Shown here one piece after another: positions 45,102 through 54,456 of a stretch of DNA of 64,000 nt; the first letter of the stretch is position 1; each line of letters starts with the position of its first letter. This stretch comes from Lewinellaceae bacterium (lineage in GTDB: Bacteria; Bacteroidota; Bacteroidia; Chitinophagales; Saprospiraceae). The position numbers and the translations under genes are program-made. The stretch covers positions 92,114-156,113 of the forward strand of contig JACJYI010000009.1 in assembly GCA_020636225.1 (NCBI GenBank), read 5' to 3'. The notes below the pieces were generated by a model. The model made no database searches. It saw only the letters and a program-made list of their open reading frames with translations, and had not been told where the DNA came from.

Positions 45102-46667
45102 TCAAGGTTTCAGGACACGCAAGGTCCGTTGGGTCGAACCATGCCGAACCTGCAGCACATAGATCCCCGTCGGCAACGATGCCACGGGGATATCCTGCCG
45201 GAAATCCACAGTTGCCTTGCCATAGGTTCCATCCCATACCCTTCGCCCCGCCATATCGAACATGGCGATGGTAACCGGATCCGCCGTCTCGTTCCGGATG
45301 GCGATGTGAACTTCTCCCTCCGTGACCAACGTGGGCCAGACCTCGAACCAATCCTCGGGCATCTCGATCGATACGTGATCGGAAGGACCGGAAACACAAC
45401 TCCCGTCCAGGGCGCTCACCCGGTAGAGGTAGGTCTGCCCTACCTGGATGTTCTGATCCGTATAGGTGGTCGGTCCCACCTGGGTCACGACGATGAAATC
45501 CGGGTCGGCAGGCCCCTTTCGCTCAATGCGATAGGCGATGGCACCGGGAACAGCATCCCAGGCCAGGTGAATGTGACCGGCCAGAGATCGGAGGTTCAGT
45601 CCAGTCGGGGAGGCCAGTTCACAATCACAGGAGGCGATCACCCCGGCAATCTGCTCCCTGACCTGCTGGAGCATGGGAAAGAAGGCATCCCCCGGGCAGG
45701 AGGTCTGGCAGGACTGCCGGTGGCCGGAGACATTGGGGATCACTGCTCCGGAAGCCGGATGCCAGGATGACTCAAGGGGATCGATCTCTTCCTCACAGGC
45801 CTTCCAGGCATAGAGCTCACTGAGAGCGGCAATCGCCGTGGGCGTTGGTTGGACCGTGGTGAAGTCGCCCATCACGCAGGTGCCCAGGGTATTGCTATTC
45901 TTTCCACAGAAATGGGCACCCAGGATATCATCCCCCCGGCCGATATAGACCTTGCCGGCCGGGTCGACCAGCCAGTTGTAACCGATATCCGACCAGCCAT
46001 TGACATTGACGTGGAAGTTCCAGATGCTGCGCACCACTGCTGCCCAGTCGGACGAGCTGTTGCTCCCGGCGGAATGATGGATGATCAGGTGGGTCGGGAA
46101 TACGGGTTCGGGTGCAGGATGCGGGAGGCAGGAACCATCCGGGCACCACTGGGAACGGTCGACCAGCGCAGGCGGGGGGCAGGTACAATCGCCGGAACGT
46201 AGATCCAGGGCAGGATCCGGTTTCTGATCAGATGTGACGGTCGGTCCGGGATCATAGGCATGCATCCGCAACGTGCTCCCGGGGTGATTGTCCTGGCCAT
46301 TCCTGTTCGTCAGTCGAAACCGGATCCGGTCGCATCCCGGATCCAGGAAAGCCATACCGGACATCCATCGGGATGGATCAGCCGGAACGTGTTCATCCCG
46401 GGGCAGGGATTGCCAGGTCGAATCCAGGTTGGTCTGATAATCCACCCGGACATCCCACTCTCGTTCGAACACAGGCGAGGCGACCTCCAGGTTGATCGCC
46501 AGGAAAGGCGAATAGCCGGGTAATCCGATCCAGGATGTGACCTGATCATTCTGATGTCCATCGGCAACCTGTTTGGAGGCCCACTGCACCTCGTGTACCC
46601 GATAGGTCGACTGCGACCAGGCAGACAGGGACAAAACCAACAGGACGACCAGAGCAGAACCTCGCAT
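45102..46667 (-). CDS. Secreted N-acetylmuramoyl-L-alanine amidase/PGRP-like protein with T9SS signal
   Basis: 521 residues from the ATG at 46667, which opens the signal peptide MRGSALVVLLVLSLSAWSQ. After an N-terminal domain of ~130 residues comes an amidase_2/PGRP domain (~185-340). The zinc ligands are visible as LIIHHSAGS, VSGHRQSC and TSCPGDAF, with DIGYNWLVD lining the cleft. Then follow a fibronectin type III domain (~350-425) and a T9SS type A domain. It should cut the amide bond between MurNAc and the stem peptide, probably in other cells' walls, as it is exported. Confidence 0.85.
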   Translation of the reverse strand: MRGSALVVLLVLSLSAWSQSTYRVHEVQWASKQVADGHQNDQVTSWIGLPGYSPFLAINLEVASPVFEREWDVRVDYQTNLDSTWQSLPRDEHVPADPSRWMSGMAFLDPGCDRIRFRLTNRNGQDNHPGSTLRMHAYDPGPTVTSDQKPDPALDLRSGDCTCPPPALVDRSQWCPDGSCLPHPAPEPVFPTHLIIHHSAGSNSSSDWAAVVRSIWNFHVNVNGWSDIGYNWLVDPAGKVYIGRGDDILGAHFCGKNSNTLGTCVMGDFTTVQPTPTAIAALSELYAWKACEEEIDPLESSWHPASGAVIPNVSGHRQSCQTSCPGDAFFPMLQQVREQIAGVIASCDCELASPTGLNLRSLAGHIHLAWDAVPGAIAYRIERKGPADPDFIVVTQVGPTTYTDQNIQVGQTYLYRVSALDGSCVSGPSDHVSIEMPEDWFEVWPTLVTEGEVHIAIRNETADPVTIAMFDMAGRRVWDGTYGKATVDFRQDIPVASLPTGIYVLQVRHGSTQRTLRVLKP

Positions 46668-46769
46668 GGAACAAGGATAAGTAAAAGCAGCCAATCCTTG
46701 CACGGGGGTTCGGGGATAACCATCTGAAAAGACTACTTTTGACCACATCAACCAAGCGTAGCTGACCGG

Positions 46770-47201
46770 ATGCCTCTTCGAATTTCCCGTATTCCGTTCC
46801 TATCCAGCATCCTTCTGGCCAGCCTGCTGTTGACCGGCTGCTCCACCATTCGCTCCATCTTCCACCCGTCTGATATGACCAAGACCACCATCGAGGATTT
46901 TGACACCTTCTATGATCGGTTCCATGCCGATGAAGCCTTCCAGCGAAGCCGGGTCCGCTGGCCCTTGCAAGGCATGACCATCGAGGACGGGGATGAGATC
47001 CCCTGGACCCGCGACAACTTCCCCATCATGAAGGTGCGGATCTACGATATCGATACCAGCGAGTACAAGACCGAATACAAGAAGGAACCCTCCCGGTTCA
47101 CCCAGCGGGTCTGGCTGGAGGATTCCGAGTTCAGTTCGGAATTCCACTTTGAGGTGATCGAAGGGAAGTGGTACCTGGTGTATGTCCTGGATGAAAGTTG
47201 A
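46770..47201 (+). CDS. Hypothetical lipoprotein
   Basis: 143 residues with a clear lipobox, LLLTGC (Cys ~24). The mature part is DUF4348-like: FDTFYDRFHADEAFQRSRV, acidic loops and a closing HFEVIEGKWYLVYV. It is probably an outer-membrane lipoprotein. A low-complexity repeat begins at its stop codon. Confidence 0.72.
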   Translation: MPLRISRIPFLSSILLASLLLTGCSTIRSIFHPSDMTKTTIEDFDTFYDRFHADEAFQRSRVRWPLQGMTIEDGDEIPWTRDNFPIMKVRIYDIDTSEYKTEYKKEPSRFTQRVWLEDSEFSSEFHFEVIEGKWYLVYVLDES

Positions 47202-47244
47202 GGGGAGGAGTTGAGGAGTTGAGGAGTTAAGGAGTTGAGGAGAA
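47199..47244. repeat. Low-complexity post-stop repeat (ggagttgag type)
   Basis: Imperfect tandem ggagttgag units start at the TGA of the lipoprotein gene and run to about 47243. Confidence 0.7.
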
Positions 47245-47250
47245 AATAAA

Positions 47251-47452
47251 GGGCACTTCTATTAACCTCCGAAATAGACCAAGACTCGAGAGAACCAAGC
47301 GAGACAAGGCATTTCGAAAGAGCATAGCCATCCCGCCAATTGGCGGGAAGTGATTAAGAAATAATCCCGCAGCATTGCGGGACGCAGGTTATCTCGAGTG
47401 AAAATCCTGAAAGGATTTGTTTGGTCATTGAGTGGGGTTGATAGAGGTGCCC
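47251..47452. repeat. Foldback (MITE-like) element of about 200 bp
   Basis: Terminal inverted arms GGGCACTTCTATTAACC (47251-47267) and 47436-47452 match at 15 of 17 positions. Inside are a second nested arm pair (ACTCGAG at 47284 and CTCGAGT at 47393), a 16-bp palindrome CCCGCCAATTGGCGGG (47332-47347) and an 18-bp dyad at 47365-47382. No gene lies inside. It looks like a non-autonomous mobile or REP-like element. Confidence 0.6.
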
Positions 47453-47596
47453 TAAACAACGTATTGGGCGGGGCCTGCTCCTGCATCTTCAATTGGATTC
47501 TTAGAATTGGATCATTGTTGGATGGAGGTGATCAGCCATGGATTGGATGAGCGAGAAAAACATAACGAATTCATATCCAGCAGAAACATTTGCCCG

Positions 47597-48223
47597 ATGC
47601 CAATCACCAGTTCGATCGTCAATGCGGCTGACATCCGGGCACTGCTCTCCTCAGATCCCATTTTCAAAAAGATTCATTCTGCTTACGGGGCTCCTCCGGA
47701 CTGGCAGCGCCCCCCTGGATTTGTTTCTCTGTGCCGGATCATCCTCGAACAGCAGGTCAGCCTGGCATCGGCCAGGGCTCACTTTGACAAGCTGTCGGCT
47801 TTTGTCCCTGCCATGACACCAGAGCATCTCCTCTCCCTGACAGATGAGGAGATGCGACATTGCCAGATCAGCCGGCAGAAATCCCGGTATCTCAAAGCCC
47901 TGGCGAATGCGGTGGTGGAAGGCCACCTTGACCTGGAATCCCTCCCTGATCAGCCGGAGGACTTGATCAGGGCCCATCTGACCCGCGTACCTGGAATCGG
48001 TGGTTGGACATGCGACATCTATCTGATGTTCTGCCTGCAAAAAAAAGATATTCTCCCCCTGGGCGATGTTGCCATCCTCTCCGCAGTAACATCGGTAACC
48101 GGCCTCACCAGCAAGGAAGCCATATCCGAGCGTTCCCAGCTCTGGAAACCTTTGCGAACCCTGGCCAGTTTTTACCTTTGGCATGCCTATTTGCGATCCC
48201 GGAATCGACCAGTGATCCTGTAA
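47597..48223 (+). CDS. AlkA-like DNA-3-methyladenine glycosylase
   Basis: 208 residues from the ATG at 47597 (MPITSSI). The helix-hairpin-helix is LTRVPGIGGWTCDIYLMFCL (~129-148), followed by LPLGDVAI, whose Asp is the catalytic residue of the HhH-GPD superfamily. There is no C-terminal iron-sulfur cysteine set, which fits AlkA rather than Nth or MutY. It removes alkylated bases from DNA to start base-excision repair. The N-terminal AlkA domain is absent, so it is a minimal version. Confidence 0.85.
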   Translation: MPITSSIVNAADIRALLSSDPIFKKIHSAYGAPPDWQRPPGFVSLCRIILEQQVSLASARAHFDKLSAFVPAMTPEHLLSLTDEEMRHCQISRQKSRYLKALANAVVEGHLDLESLPDQPEDLIRAHLTRVPGIGGWTCDIYLMFCLQKKDILPLGDVAILSAVTSVTGLTSKEAISERSQLWKPLRTLASFYLWHAYLRSRNRPVIL

Positions 48224-48255
48224 CGAATCAGGGCAAGAAGAAACCAAGGTACTGT

Positions 48256-48993
48256 ATGAACCAGCTGCAAAATGACCCTGCCCAAGCCCCGAAGCCCTAT
48301 CCCCGACGCAGGACCTACGGGCGATTCGCGTTTGAATTCCTGTCCATTTTTGTCGCGGTCATTTCTGCTTTTGCCCTGAATAACTGGAATGAAGAACGCC
48401 GCGACCGGAACGCGGAGGAGAAGATCCTCTCCGAGATCCGCAATGGACTGGAGCAGGACAAGGCTGACATCGGTGTCAACATGTATGGCCATACCGTCGG
48501 ACTGGCCGCCTGCGACTACTGGCAACAGGTGATTCAGAACGAACCTGTCCCCGAAGATTCCATCGCCATGCAGCTGCTCAACCTGACCCGGGATTTTATC
48601 GCCATTCAAAACAGGGCCGGCTACGAATCGCTCAAATCCAAGGGATTGGAACTCATCACCGATGATACCCTCCGGCTGGACATCATCGCCATTTATGAAT
48701 ATGATTTCGCCACCCTGAAGAATCTGGAGGAACAGTATGAGGAACTACAGTTTCAACGGAATTACTTCCGGGATTTCCGGGACATCCTGGGCCCATACCT
48801 GATCTGGGACCAGGAGGGAAAGATCACCGGGATCCGGCGACCCGTCCAGCTGTCGGACAAGGAGAAAAGCGTGTTGATGATGGATCTGTGGAAGATCCGC
48901 ACCAACCGACAATTTGCGCTCTTCTTTTACAAGGAGGTGAACCGCAAGATCGACCGGCTCGTGGAGAGGATTCAACATAGCGTACCCCGTTGA
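48256..48993 (+). CDS. DUF6090-like membrane-anchored protein
   Basis: 245 residues from the ATG at 48256. The basic N-terminus (PYPRRRTYGR) leads into one membrane helix, FEFLSIFVAVISAFALNNW, followed by a long helical, charged domain. This matches the common Bacteroidota family DUF6090, whose role is unknown. The first 80 codons of the open frame further upstream overlap the glycosylase gene in another frame and are not used. Confidence 0.7.
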   Translation: MNQLQNDPAQAPKPYPRRRTYGRFAFEFLSIFVAVISAFALNNWNEERRDRNAEEKILSEIRNGLEQDKADIGVNMYGHTVGLAACDYWQQVIQNEPVPEDSIAMQLLNLTRDFIAIQNRAGYESLKSKGLELITDDTLRLDIIAIYEYDFATLKNLEEQYEELQFQRNYFRDFRDILGPYLIWDQEGKITGIRRPVQLSDKEKSVLMMDLWKIRTNRQFALFFYKEVNRKIDRLVERIQHSVPR

Positions 48994-49150
48994 AGAACAA
49001 CTCTTTACCCAGATCCCGCGGACGACGCCACCAGCATCTGTCCATGGATGGAGGGAAGATGGTCACCCGTCAACCGGCAACATCAACGCCAGGAAACGGG
49101 CCGGCCAGGAGCAGTGGGTACTCGTTTTGAATAGAAGGACCCACGGAATA

Positions 49151-49324
49151 TCAGCCTGCTTTTTGCAGGGCCTCGATCTTCTTCCACAGTTCGGCCGCTT
49201 CCGCCGTCTTCAGGTCGGCCGCCTTGCGATCCGTCCTGGACAACTGATAGGCCTCTTCCTCCAGGCGTGCCGCCTGCTTCTTCAGCTCGGCGATGGGATC
49301 CTTTTTCTTGAATAGTCCGAACAT
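49151..49324 (-). CDS. Lacal_2735-family small protein
   Basis: 57 residues from the ATG at 49324 (MFGLFKKKDPI), chosen because this opening is the family hallmark. It continues as a charged helical hairpin with YQLSRTDRKAADLKTAEA (~24-41). It is a small soluble Bacteroidota protein of unknown role. Confidence 0.82.
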   Translation of the reverse strand: MFGLFKKKDPIAELKKQAARLEEEAYQLSRTDRKAADLKTAEAAELWKKIEALQKAG

Positions 49325-49474
49325 GTGTAGTCTTTTGGACCAAACATCCCCATGGGTGAATAGTTGGTTGGACATGCCAATCTTGTGGAGCCGCCTTCCA
49401 GCTGCTCGTCAACAGGGGTCGCCTCATTTTACCCAGGCAACGAAAATTCAGGTACAGAACTCTATCTTAAAGCA

Positions 49475-50659
49475 ATGATCCTAATGACCTTCTACACCCA
49501 ACGATTCCTGTTCCTGGCCGCTTTTGGATGGATTGCCATGCCCGGCCTGGCTCAGGATCCTTGTGATACGGCCCCCGTCTTTGCGAGTGGCCCGACTCTG
49601 GTTTGTAGCGGATCATCCAGTACATATACTGTCATCGAAGAACCTGGGGTAGCATTCTATGTCTGGTCTATCGGAAACACCTTCTACCCGCCCAGCCTCG
49701 ATCCGTTCATCGAGTTTGAGTGGAACACGCCAGCAAATGAACAACTTTGTGTGTTTGCTTTCTGTACGGATGGATCAGAGACCCCCCAGAACTGTATTGA
49801 CATCGAGGTCTATGCGATCGACGTGATTGATCCCGAGCCAAGACTGGTCTGTGCCCCGGATACCTTCGGAGCCAATGCACCTGGAGAATATCTGATTCAC
49901 CTGGTTACACCTGAAGGATGCGACTCAATCATTACACTGACAGTGACCCTCTTCCCCGAGGGCCCGGTCGACCTGGGCACCATCTACCTGTGTGAGGGTG
50001 ATCAATGGGAATTGAACGGGGATATCTATGCTGATCCGGGCTCCTATACGGTGGAGGATTATCTTCCCTTCTCACCCTGGTGCTACCGGGAAATGACCTT
50101 CCGGATCGAGCCGATCTCCGCCTCGCTGGTCAGCATCCAGTCGATCCCTGCCAAGCAGAAAACCGCATTGCCCAAACTGGTCCCGGCGGGCATTCCACCT
50201 GGTTTGACACCGGAATTCACCTGGACGGGGCCGAATGGGTACGTCTCGACGCAAATGAGCATCCATCCGCCGGCCGAGGGTGAATATTGCCTGGAGATCC
50301 GATTTCCCTTCCAGTCGGACCCTGTCCAATCGTGCTCGATTCACCTCTGCCAGGTTGTTGACTTCCCGGAGCCACCAGAGACAAATGATACGCCCGGCGA
50401 GGCTGACCCGGATGGCTCGGACGGTATGAAACCCTGGATCTATCCCCAACCGGCCAGCGATCAGTTCTGCATTGCCTGGCCGCAGGCGGATCTTCACAAT
50501 GCCACCTGGACCCTCTACAACCGTTGGGGATCTCTTGTCCAGCAGGGTAGCCTGGATCACGGCTGTGCCGCACTTGTCCCGCCTGCCCCGGACGTCTATG
50601 CCCTGGTCCTCGTCCTGGAGAACGGCACCGTGTGGAGTACACCCTTGACCGTGCAGTGA
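49475..50659 (+). CDS. Secreted cysteine-rich beta protein with a T9SS-like tail
   Basis: 394 residues from the ATG at 49475 (49484 also possible). Signal peptide ends near PGLAQ. The body has PKD/Ig-like strands (GVAFYVWSIGN, FTWTGPNGYVS) with many Cys. The end, WIYPQPASDQFCIAWPQAD ... WTLYNRWGSLVQQGS, is a recognisable but diverged T9SS type A domain. Likely surface-exposed. No enzymatic motif. Confidence 0.75.
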   Translation: MILMTFYTQRFLFLAAFGWIAMPGLAQDPCDTAPVFASGPTLVCSGSSSTYTVIEEPGVAFYVWSIGNTFYPPSLDPFIEFEWNTPANEQLCVFAFCTDGSETPQNCIDIEVYAIDVIDPEPRLVCAPDTFGANAPGEYLIHLVTPEGCDSIITLTVTLFPEGPVDLGTIYLCEGDQWELNGDIYADPGSYTVEDYLPFSPWCYREMTFRIEPISASLVSIQSIPAKQKTALPKLVPAGIPPGLTPEFTWTGPNGYVSTQMSIHPPAEGEYCLEIRFPFQSDPVQSCSIHLCQVVDFPEPPETNDTPGEADPDGSDGMKPWIYPQPASDQFCIAWPQADLHNATWTLYNRWGSLVQQGSLDHGCAALVPPAPDVYALVLVLENGTVWSTPLTVQ

Positions 50660-50713
50660 TTCGGCCAGCCCCCGGAAATTTCCGAACTTCGCGGTGAGCC
50701 AATTTCGAACAAG

Positions 50714-51265
50714 ATGAATGTGACCAATGATTTCTCCAACCTCCAGCGCAAGGTCGAGGTCTACAAGGAGATCCTGAAGAATACCGAGATCTACCGCCAA
50801 CGTTGGCGCGACGGACTCAAAACGGAGATCCGGGAACATCTCACAGAGATCGCCGCGGCCACCGGGCTCCAGGGTCAGATCGACGAGCGGGAAGAACTGG
50901 ACAATCTCGGCGCGGTCATCTTCAACCTGGGGACTGTGAAAAGCGGGATGTCCCATGAAGTGGCGGAAAATATCCGGCGCGACCTGATCAAGCAGAACGG
51001 CTCCCTGATCTACCAGCAATTGTTCAACGGCAAGATCCTGGTGTTGATCAACTATCCCTTCATTGAGAATTACGGACAGCCTGCGCCACCCAAGACCATC
51101 GGCATCTATCGGCCGGAGGAGCTGAAGGCGCCGTTCTATGTCCGCCACCTGGAAACCTTTGTCCAGGAAGTGACCCACTGGGAAGACTATGACGATGACG
51201 ACAATGGCGGGGCCAAGGCGCATCAGCAGATCGGTTTTCACGCCAATTTCGACGGACCGCAATAA
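50714..51265 (+). CDS. Conserved hypothetical protein next to dps
   Basis: 183 residues, soluble. The N-terminal ~60 residues are helical and charged (coiled coil likely). The middle holds YQQLFNGKILVLINYPFIEN and an acidic run YDDDDN near the C-terminus that could bind a metal. No family recognised. Its start is 86 bp before dps on the same strand, which hints at a stress-related role. Confidence 0.72.
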   Translation: MNVTNDFSNLQRKVEVYKEILKNTEIYRQRWRDGLKTEIREHLTEIAAATGLQGQIDEREELDNLGAVIFNLGTVKSGMSHEVAENIRRDLIKQNGSLIYQQLFNGKILVLINYPFIENYGQPAPPKTIGIYRPEELKAPFYVRHLETFVQEVTHWEDYDDDDNGGAKAHQQIGFHANFDGPQ

Positions 51266-51350
51266 CGGCTCCCCTGGCCGCATGGGAATCGGGAAGGGTA
51301 AACCTTTGCCCGCGCTGTGACGTTTCAACAGGGTAGAAACAATCCTGAAA

Positions 51351-51827
51351 ATGAATACCTTGAATCAGATCGGTCTGGACCAGACTGGCAGCCGCCAACT
51401 GGCTGACAAACTCAACGCTCTCCTCGCCAATTACTCCCTGTTCTACCAAAATACTCGCGGGTACCACTGGAACATCAAGGGGGAGAAATTCTTTGAACTC
51501 CACCTGAAATTCGAAGAACTGTACAACGACCTCCTCATCAAGATCGACGAGATCGCCGAGCGCATCCTCACCCTCGGCTGTGCGCCGGAGCACCGCTACA
51601 CGGAATACCTGAAGATCTCTACGGTCCTGGAAAGCGCGGAGACATCTGACGGCATGAAGGCCGTGAGCAACATCCTCGATTCCTTTCGCACCATCATCAC
51701 CCTGCAACGCGAGTTGCTCAGCCTGAGCGCCGAGATCGACGACGAGGGCACCAATGCCCTGATGAGCGACTACATCCGCGAACAGGAAAAGCTCGTGTGG
51801 ATGTATTCGGCGTTTCTGGGACGGTAA
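51351..51827 (+). CDS. dps: Dps DNA-protection ferritin
   Basis: 158 residues, normal for Dps. The ferroxidase centre at the dimer interface is formed by His in GYHWNIKG (~38-45) and by Asp/Glu in KIDEIAERILTLG (~64-76). Twelve subunits form a shell that oxidises Fe(II) with peroxide and stores iron. The N-terminus has few basic residues, so DNA binding may be weak. A low-complexity repeat follows the stop. Confidence 0.92.
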   Translation: MNTLNQIGLDQTGSRQLADKLNALLANYSLFYQNTRGYHWNIKGEKFFELHLKFEELYNDLLIKIDEIAERILTLGCAPEHRYTEYLKISTVLESAETSDGMKAVSNILDSFRTIITLQRELLSLSAEIDDEGTNALMSDYIREQEKLVWMYSAFLGR

Positions 51828-51955
51828 CGGGTGTTATTGGGTGATTGAGTTATTTCGGAATGGCGATTGAGTGATGGATCTCGGTGTTCGGTGTTCGATA
51901 TTCGGTATTCGGAAACTGGGAGGAAACGCGAAGACGCGAAGCCGCCAAGGTGGCC
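51828..51955. repeat. Post-stop low-complexity repeats (attcggtgttcg / cgcgaagacgcgaag types)
   Basis: Starting right at the dps stop: gtgttattgggtgattgagttatttcgg, then repeated ggtgttcgatattcggtattcgg, then aaacgcgaagacgcgaagccgccaagg in short units. They belong to the same family of intergenic fillers as at 57160 and 63895. Confidence 0.6.
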
Positions 51956-51968
51956 GATCTGATTCCTG

Positions 51969-52008
51969 AGGGCCCTTGACCCTTCGCCCTTTACCTTTTA
52001 CCCTTTAC
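51969..52008. repeat. Post-stop repeat (ggtaaaggg type)
   Basis: On the minus strand, just after the TauE-like stop: GGTAAAGGGTAAAAGGTAAA then GGGCGAAGGGTCAAGGG. A similar tract (GATAAAGGGTTAAGGG) follows the Mpo1-like gene at 30793-30828. Confidence 0.5.
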
Positions 52009-53045
52009 CGCAATTCATCGGCCGGCAGGTGTTCATGGCGGTAATGGAGCAGGATCCAGAACAGGATGCCGAAGACACTCAGGGCGGCGGTGGTCACGCC
52101 GATCTCTGTCCAGGTGCGGATGGGAATGAGCACGAGGGTGGTGACCAGTTCCAGAGCGATCAGGACCATCAGGAAATTGATCACGGTATGCCGATGGATC
52201 CGGGACACCACATAGGCCCCCAGCGGTGCGCCGATGATCACGATCTGGACGGCGACCAGCCAGTAGTTCCACATCTCTCCGATATCCCGGATGACCACGC
52301 CGTGCAGGAAGAACCCCACCCAGGAATTGATGGCCATGATGATCACCGTGGTCGGCGTACTGACCTTCTCGTCGATCCCGAAGGCCAGGGTGAGCACCAT
52401 GAAGGTGAGCATGTCAATGCCTGAGCCCACCTGGGCGGAAAAGATCCCCCCGAAGATACCCACAGCCAGGAAGGCCCACTTCCGGTGAAGGTTCCACTCC
52501 GGCATCCGGAACAGGGGGCGCCATTTGATCACATAGGTGGAAATATACAGGACAATGCCAAAGGCTGTGGCAATGAACGTGAACAGGATCTTGGGATAGC
52601 TCCCGGGAATAATCAGCCAGAAGGTCCCGAGCACATGACCTACCACGCCACCCAGGGAGACGAACAGGACAACCCCGGGCAGGATGGGGATGCGGCGGGA
52701 GAGAATGAAGACCGAAGCCATGCCCATCCCGAAGGCCTGGATCATCAGGGAAAAGGTCCGCGCATCCGCGGAGGTGATCTGCAGGACCTTGGTAAAGACC
52801 GGAAAGGCCACCGCGCCGCCGCCCCCGGCCGTCGCACCGGCCACAAAGGACCCCAGGACCATGGTGACGGATGCCGGCCAGTATTGGGCAAACAGGAACC
52901 ACTTGTCCGCCAGGGTCAGATATCCCGACCAGAGGATGTAGAGCAGGACAACCAACACCGGGTAGAGCCACAGAGGATTCCATCGGCCCCGCAAATGCGG
53001 CCACCTCAGGCTAGGTCGGATGGATTGGTTGTTGGATGACGGCAT
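52005..53045 (-). CDS. TauE/SafE-family membrane transporter
   Basis: 346 residues from the ATG at 53045. Eight or more membrane helices with the repeated TSUP signature: VAGATAGGGGAVAFPVFTKV (~70-89) and GGIFSAQVGSGIDMLTFMV (~197-215). TSUP proteins export sulfite, sulfoacetate or other organosulfonates. Together with the sulfite-producing cluster at 14-26 kb this could be a sulfite or sulfonate exporter, but it is 26 kb away and has no visible CRP/FNR-type site. Confidence 0.85.
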   Translation of the reverse strand: MPSSNNQSIRPSLRWPHLRGRWNPLWLYPVLVVLLYILWSGYLTLADKWFLFAQYWPASVTMVLGSFVAGATAGGGGAVAFPVFTKVLQITSADARTFSLMIQAFGMGMASVFILSRRIPILPGVVLFVSLGGVVGHVLGTFWLIIPGSYPKILFTFIATAFGIVLYISTYVIKWRPLFRMPEWNLHRKWAFLAVGIFGGIFSAQVGSGIDMLTFMVLTLAFGIDEKVSTPTTVIIMAINSWVGFFLHGVVIRDIGEMWNYWLVAVQIVIIGAPLGAYVVSRIHRHTVINFLMVLIALELVTTLVLIPIRTWTEIGVTTAALSVFGILFWILLHYRHEHLPADELR

Positions 53046-53134
53046 AGGAGTCCCCGGTTGACACGGGGGGCGCTCACCTTCCTGCAAAAAGAACGCCAAG
53101 CCGATGGTTTCAAAGGAAGGCCGAAGGGGTCAAC

Positions 53135-53584
53135 CTATTCCCTGCAAAGCAGTTTCCCGTTCGCGTCGATCAGGAAGGTCCGTTCACGCAAGCCTTTTCT
53201 CACCTCGATCTCGAACAGATCAGGGCTGCCATCCTGCGCAGTCAAAACATCCACTTCGTTCGGCTCCCTGCACTTCGGACAGGCCTGGCGATAGGTATCC
53301 TTTACCGCGGACGGCATGCCGGCCGGGATGATGGATGATTCCACATAGCGGAGCGTCCCTTCTGTGTCGAACAACAGGGTGAGCTCATCGTCTGCCCCGT
53401 CGGTCTCCTTCTCGATCTCTACCTCCCAGAACACCTCCCTTGAGCACCAGGATTCTTTTTCGGTCTCGTCGATCATATAGCCGGGATACTGGTCGGCCAC
53501 AACCGCCTTGATCCTGGCCATGGTGGCATCCTGTGCCGGGAGGAGAAGAGGAAGGAGCAGGAGAAACGTGGTCAGGATCCGCAT
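53135..53584 (-). CDS. Secreted PepSY-like hypothetical protein
   Basis: 149 residues. Signal peptide at 1-17 (LLLPAQ). The rest consists of two PepSY-like halves (AVVADQYPGYMIDETEKES, FWEVEIEKE, then AVKDTYRQ, FEIEVRKG), as in the putative beta-lactamase-inhibitor-like family of Bacteroidota. It has three or four cysteines. Periplasmic, role unknown. Confidence 0.68.
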   Translation of the reverse strand: MRILTTFLLLLPLLLPAQDATMARIKAVVADQYPGYMIDETEKESWCSREVFWEVEIEKETDGADDELTLLFDTEGTLRYVESSIIPAGMPSAVKDTYRQACPKCREPNEVDVLTAQDGSPDLFEIEVRKGLRERTFLIDANGKLLCRE

Positions 53585-53713
53585 GGTGAGATTGGTTTTA
53601 TGGAAGTTCTGGCAGAATTCTATGGCTAAAGATATGCTCGTCCGAAGAGAACGTCCTGTACTGGATGGTTAAATCATTTAAACATAGGATCCGGGGTCCT
53701 CGGGGGGCAAACC

Positions 53714-54331
53714 TCAGAGATTCCAGCCGACTCCCAGCTCCAGGCGCAAGCCGCCCGGCTCGATCTGAAACTCCAGGTCGGGACTGATCAGAGTGGCATA
53801 GCGCACCTGGCCGATCACACTGAATCGCTCCCAGACCGGCTGGCCCCAACCCAGACAGAGGCTGGCAAAGGGGGCTTCCCCATCGAGGGAATACCCGCCG
53901 TTCACCTGGGCAAAGGCCGGTAGCTCAGACAATGGGAAGTACCGGGCCATCACGCTGAATGTCTCGCCAACGGCCCAGGCCTTGTCGCAATCGTCCGCGA
54001 TCGGATTGTAGGTGATCGATCCACCCACGACATCCTCGAAAGGTTGATTGCACAACAGGGATCCGGAGGTGCTCACCCCCAGATCCAGGAAGCGGAACAG
54101 GGCATAGCTAACCGTGACCTCCCCGATCCCCACCTGGCCGAACCAGTCGGACGAACCGTTGATCCATCCGCTTCCCACGGTTGCCGTAGCGGAAAGGCGG
54201 TTGACCAGGGATGATCCCCTGCCACCCGGATAATCCGGATTCTTGGGACGCTGAAGGGTGGTTTGGGCGTCCATTGCCGAAATCGTACAGATCGCGACCA
54301 TGAAAATAAGCAGGGACTTGTGGAGGGACAT
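53714..54331 (-). CDS. Outer-membrane beta-barrel-like protein
   Basis: 205 residues from the ATG at 54331, which starts a signal peptide (MSLHKSLLIFMVAICTIS). Alternating strands such as FGQVGIGEVTVSYALFRFLD, FAQVNGGYSLDG and FSVIGQVRYATL, and a C-terminal LRLELGVGWNL strand, suggest an 8-stranded barrel. No specific family. It is divergently transcribed from the TspO-like gene 126 bp away. Confidence 0.68.
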   Translation of the reverse strand: MSLHKSLLIFMVAICTISAMDAQTTLQRPKNPDYPGGRGSSLVNRLSATATVGSGWINGSSDWFGQVGIGEVTVSYALFRFLDLGVSTSGSLLCNQPFEDVVGGSITYNPIADDCDKAWAVGETFSVMARYFPLSELPAFAQVNGGYSLDGEAPFASLCLGWGQPVWERFSVIGQVRYATLISPDLEFQIEPGGLRLELGVGWNL

Positions 54332-54456
54332 GGGCAAGAATTGAGCACCAAAGAACGCAAACAAATCAGAAATCCGGAGGAAAGCGAGGCTTCTCGAGCA
54401 CCAACGTTGGTCAACCAAAGATAATTCAGCATTTTGAGGAGACAATCGCGCCTTGT

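Noticed and set aside
47262..47492. 76-codon minus-strand frame
   Set aside because: It lies wholly within the foldback element, and its codons run through the palindromes.
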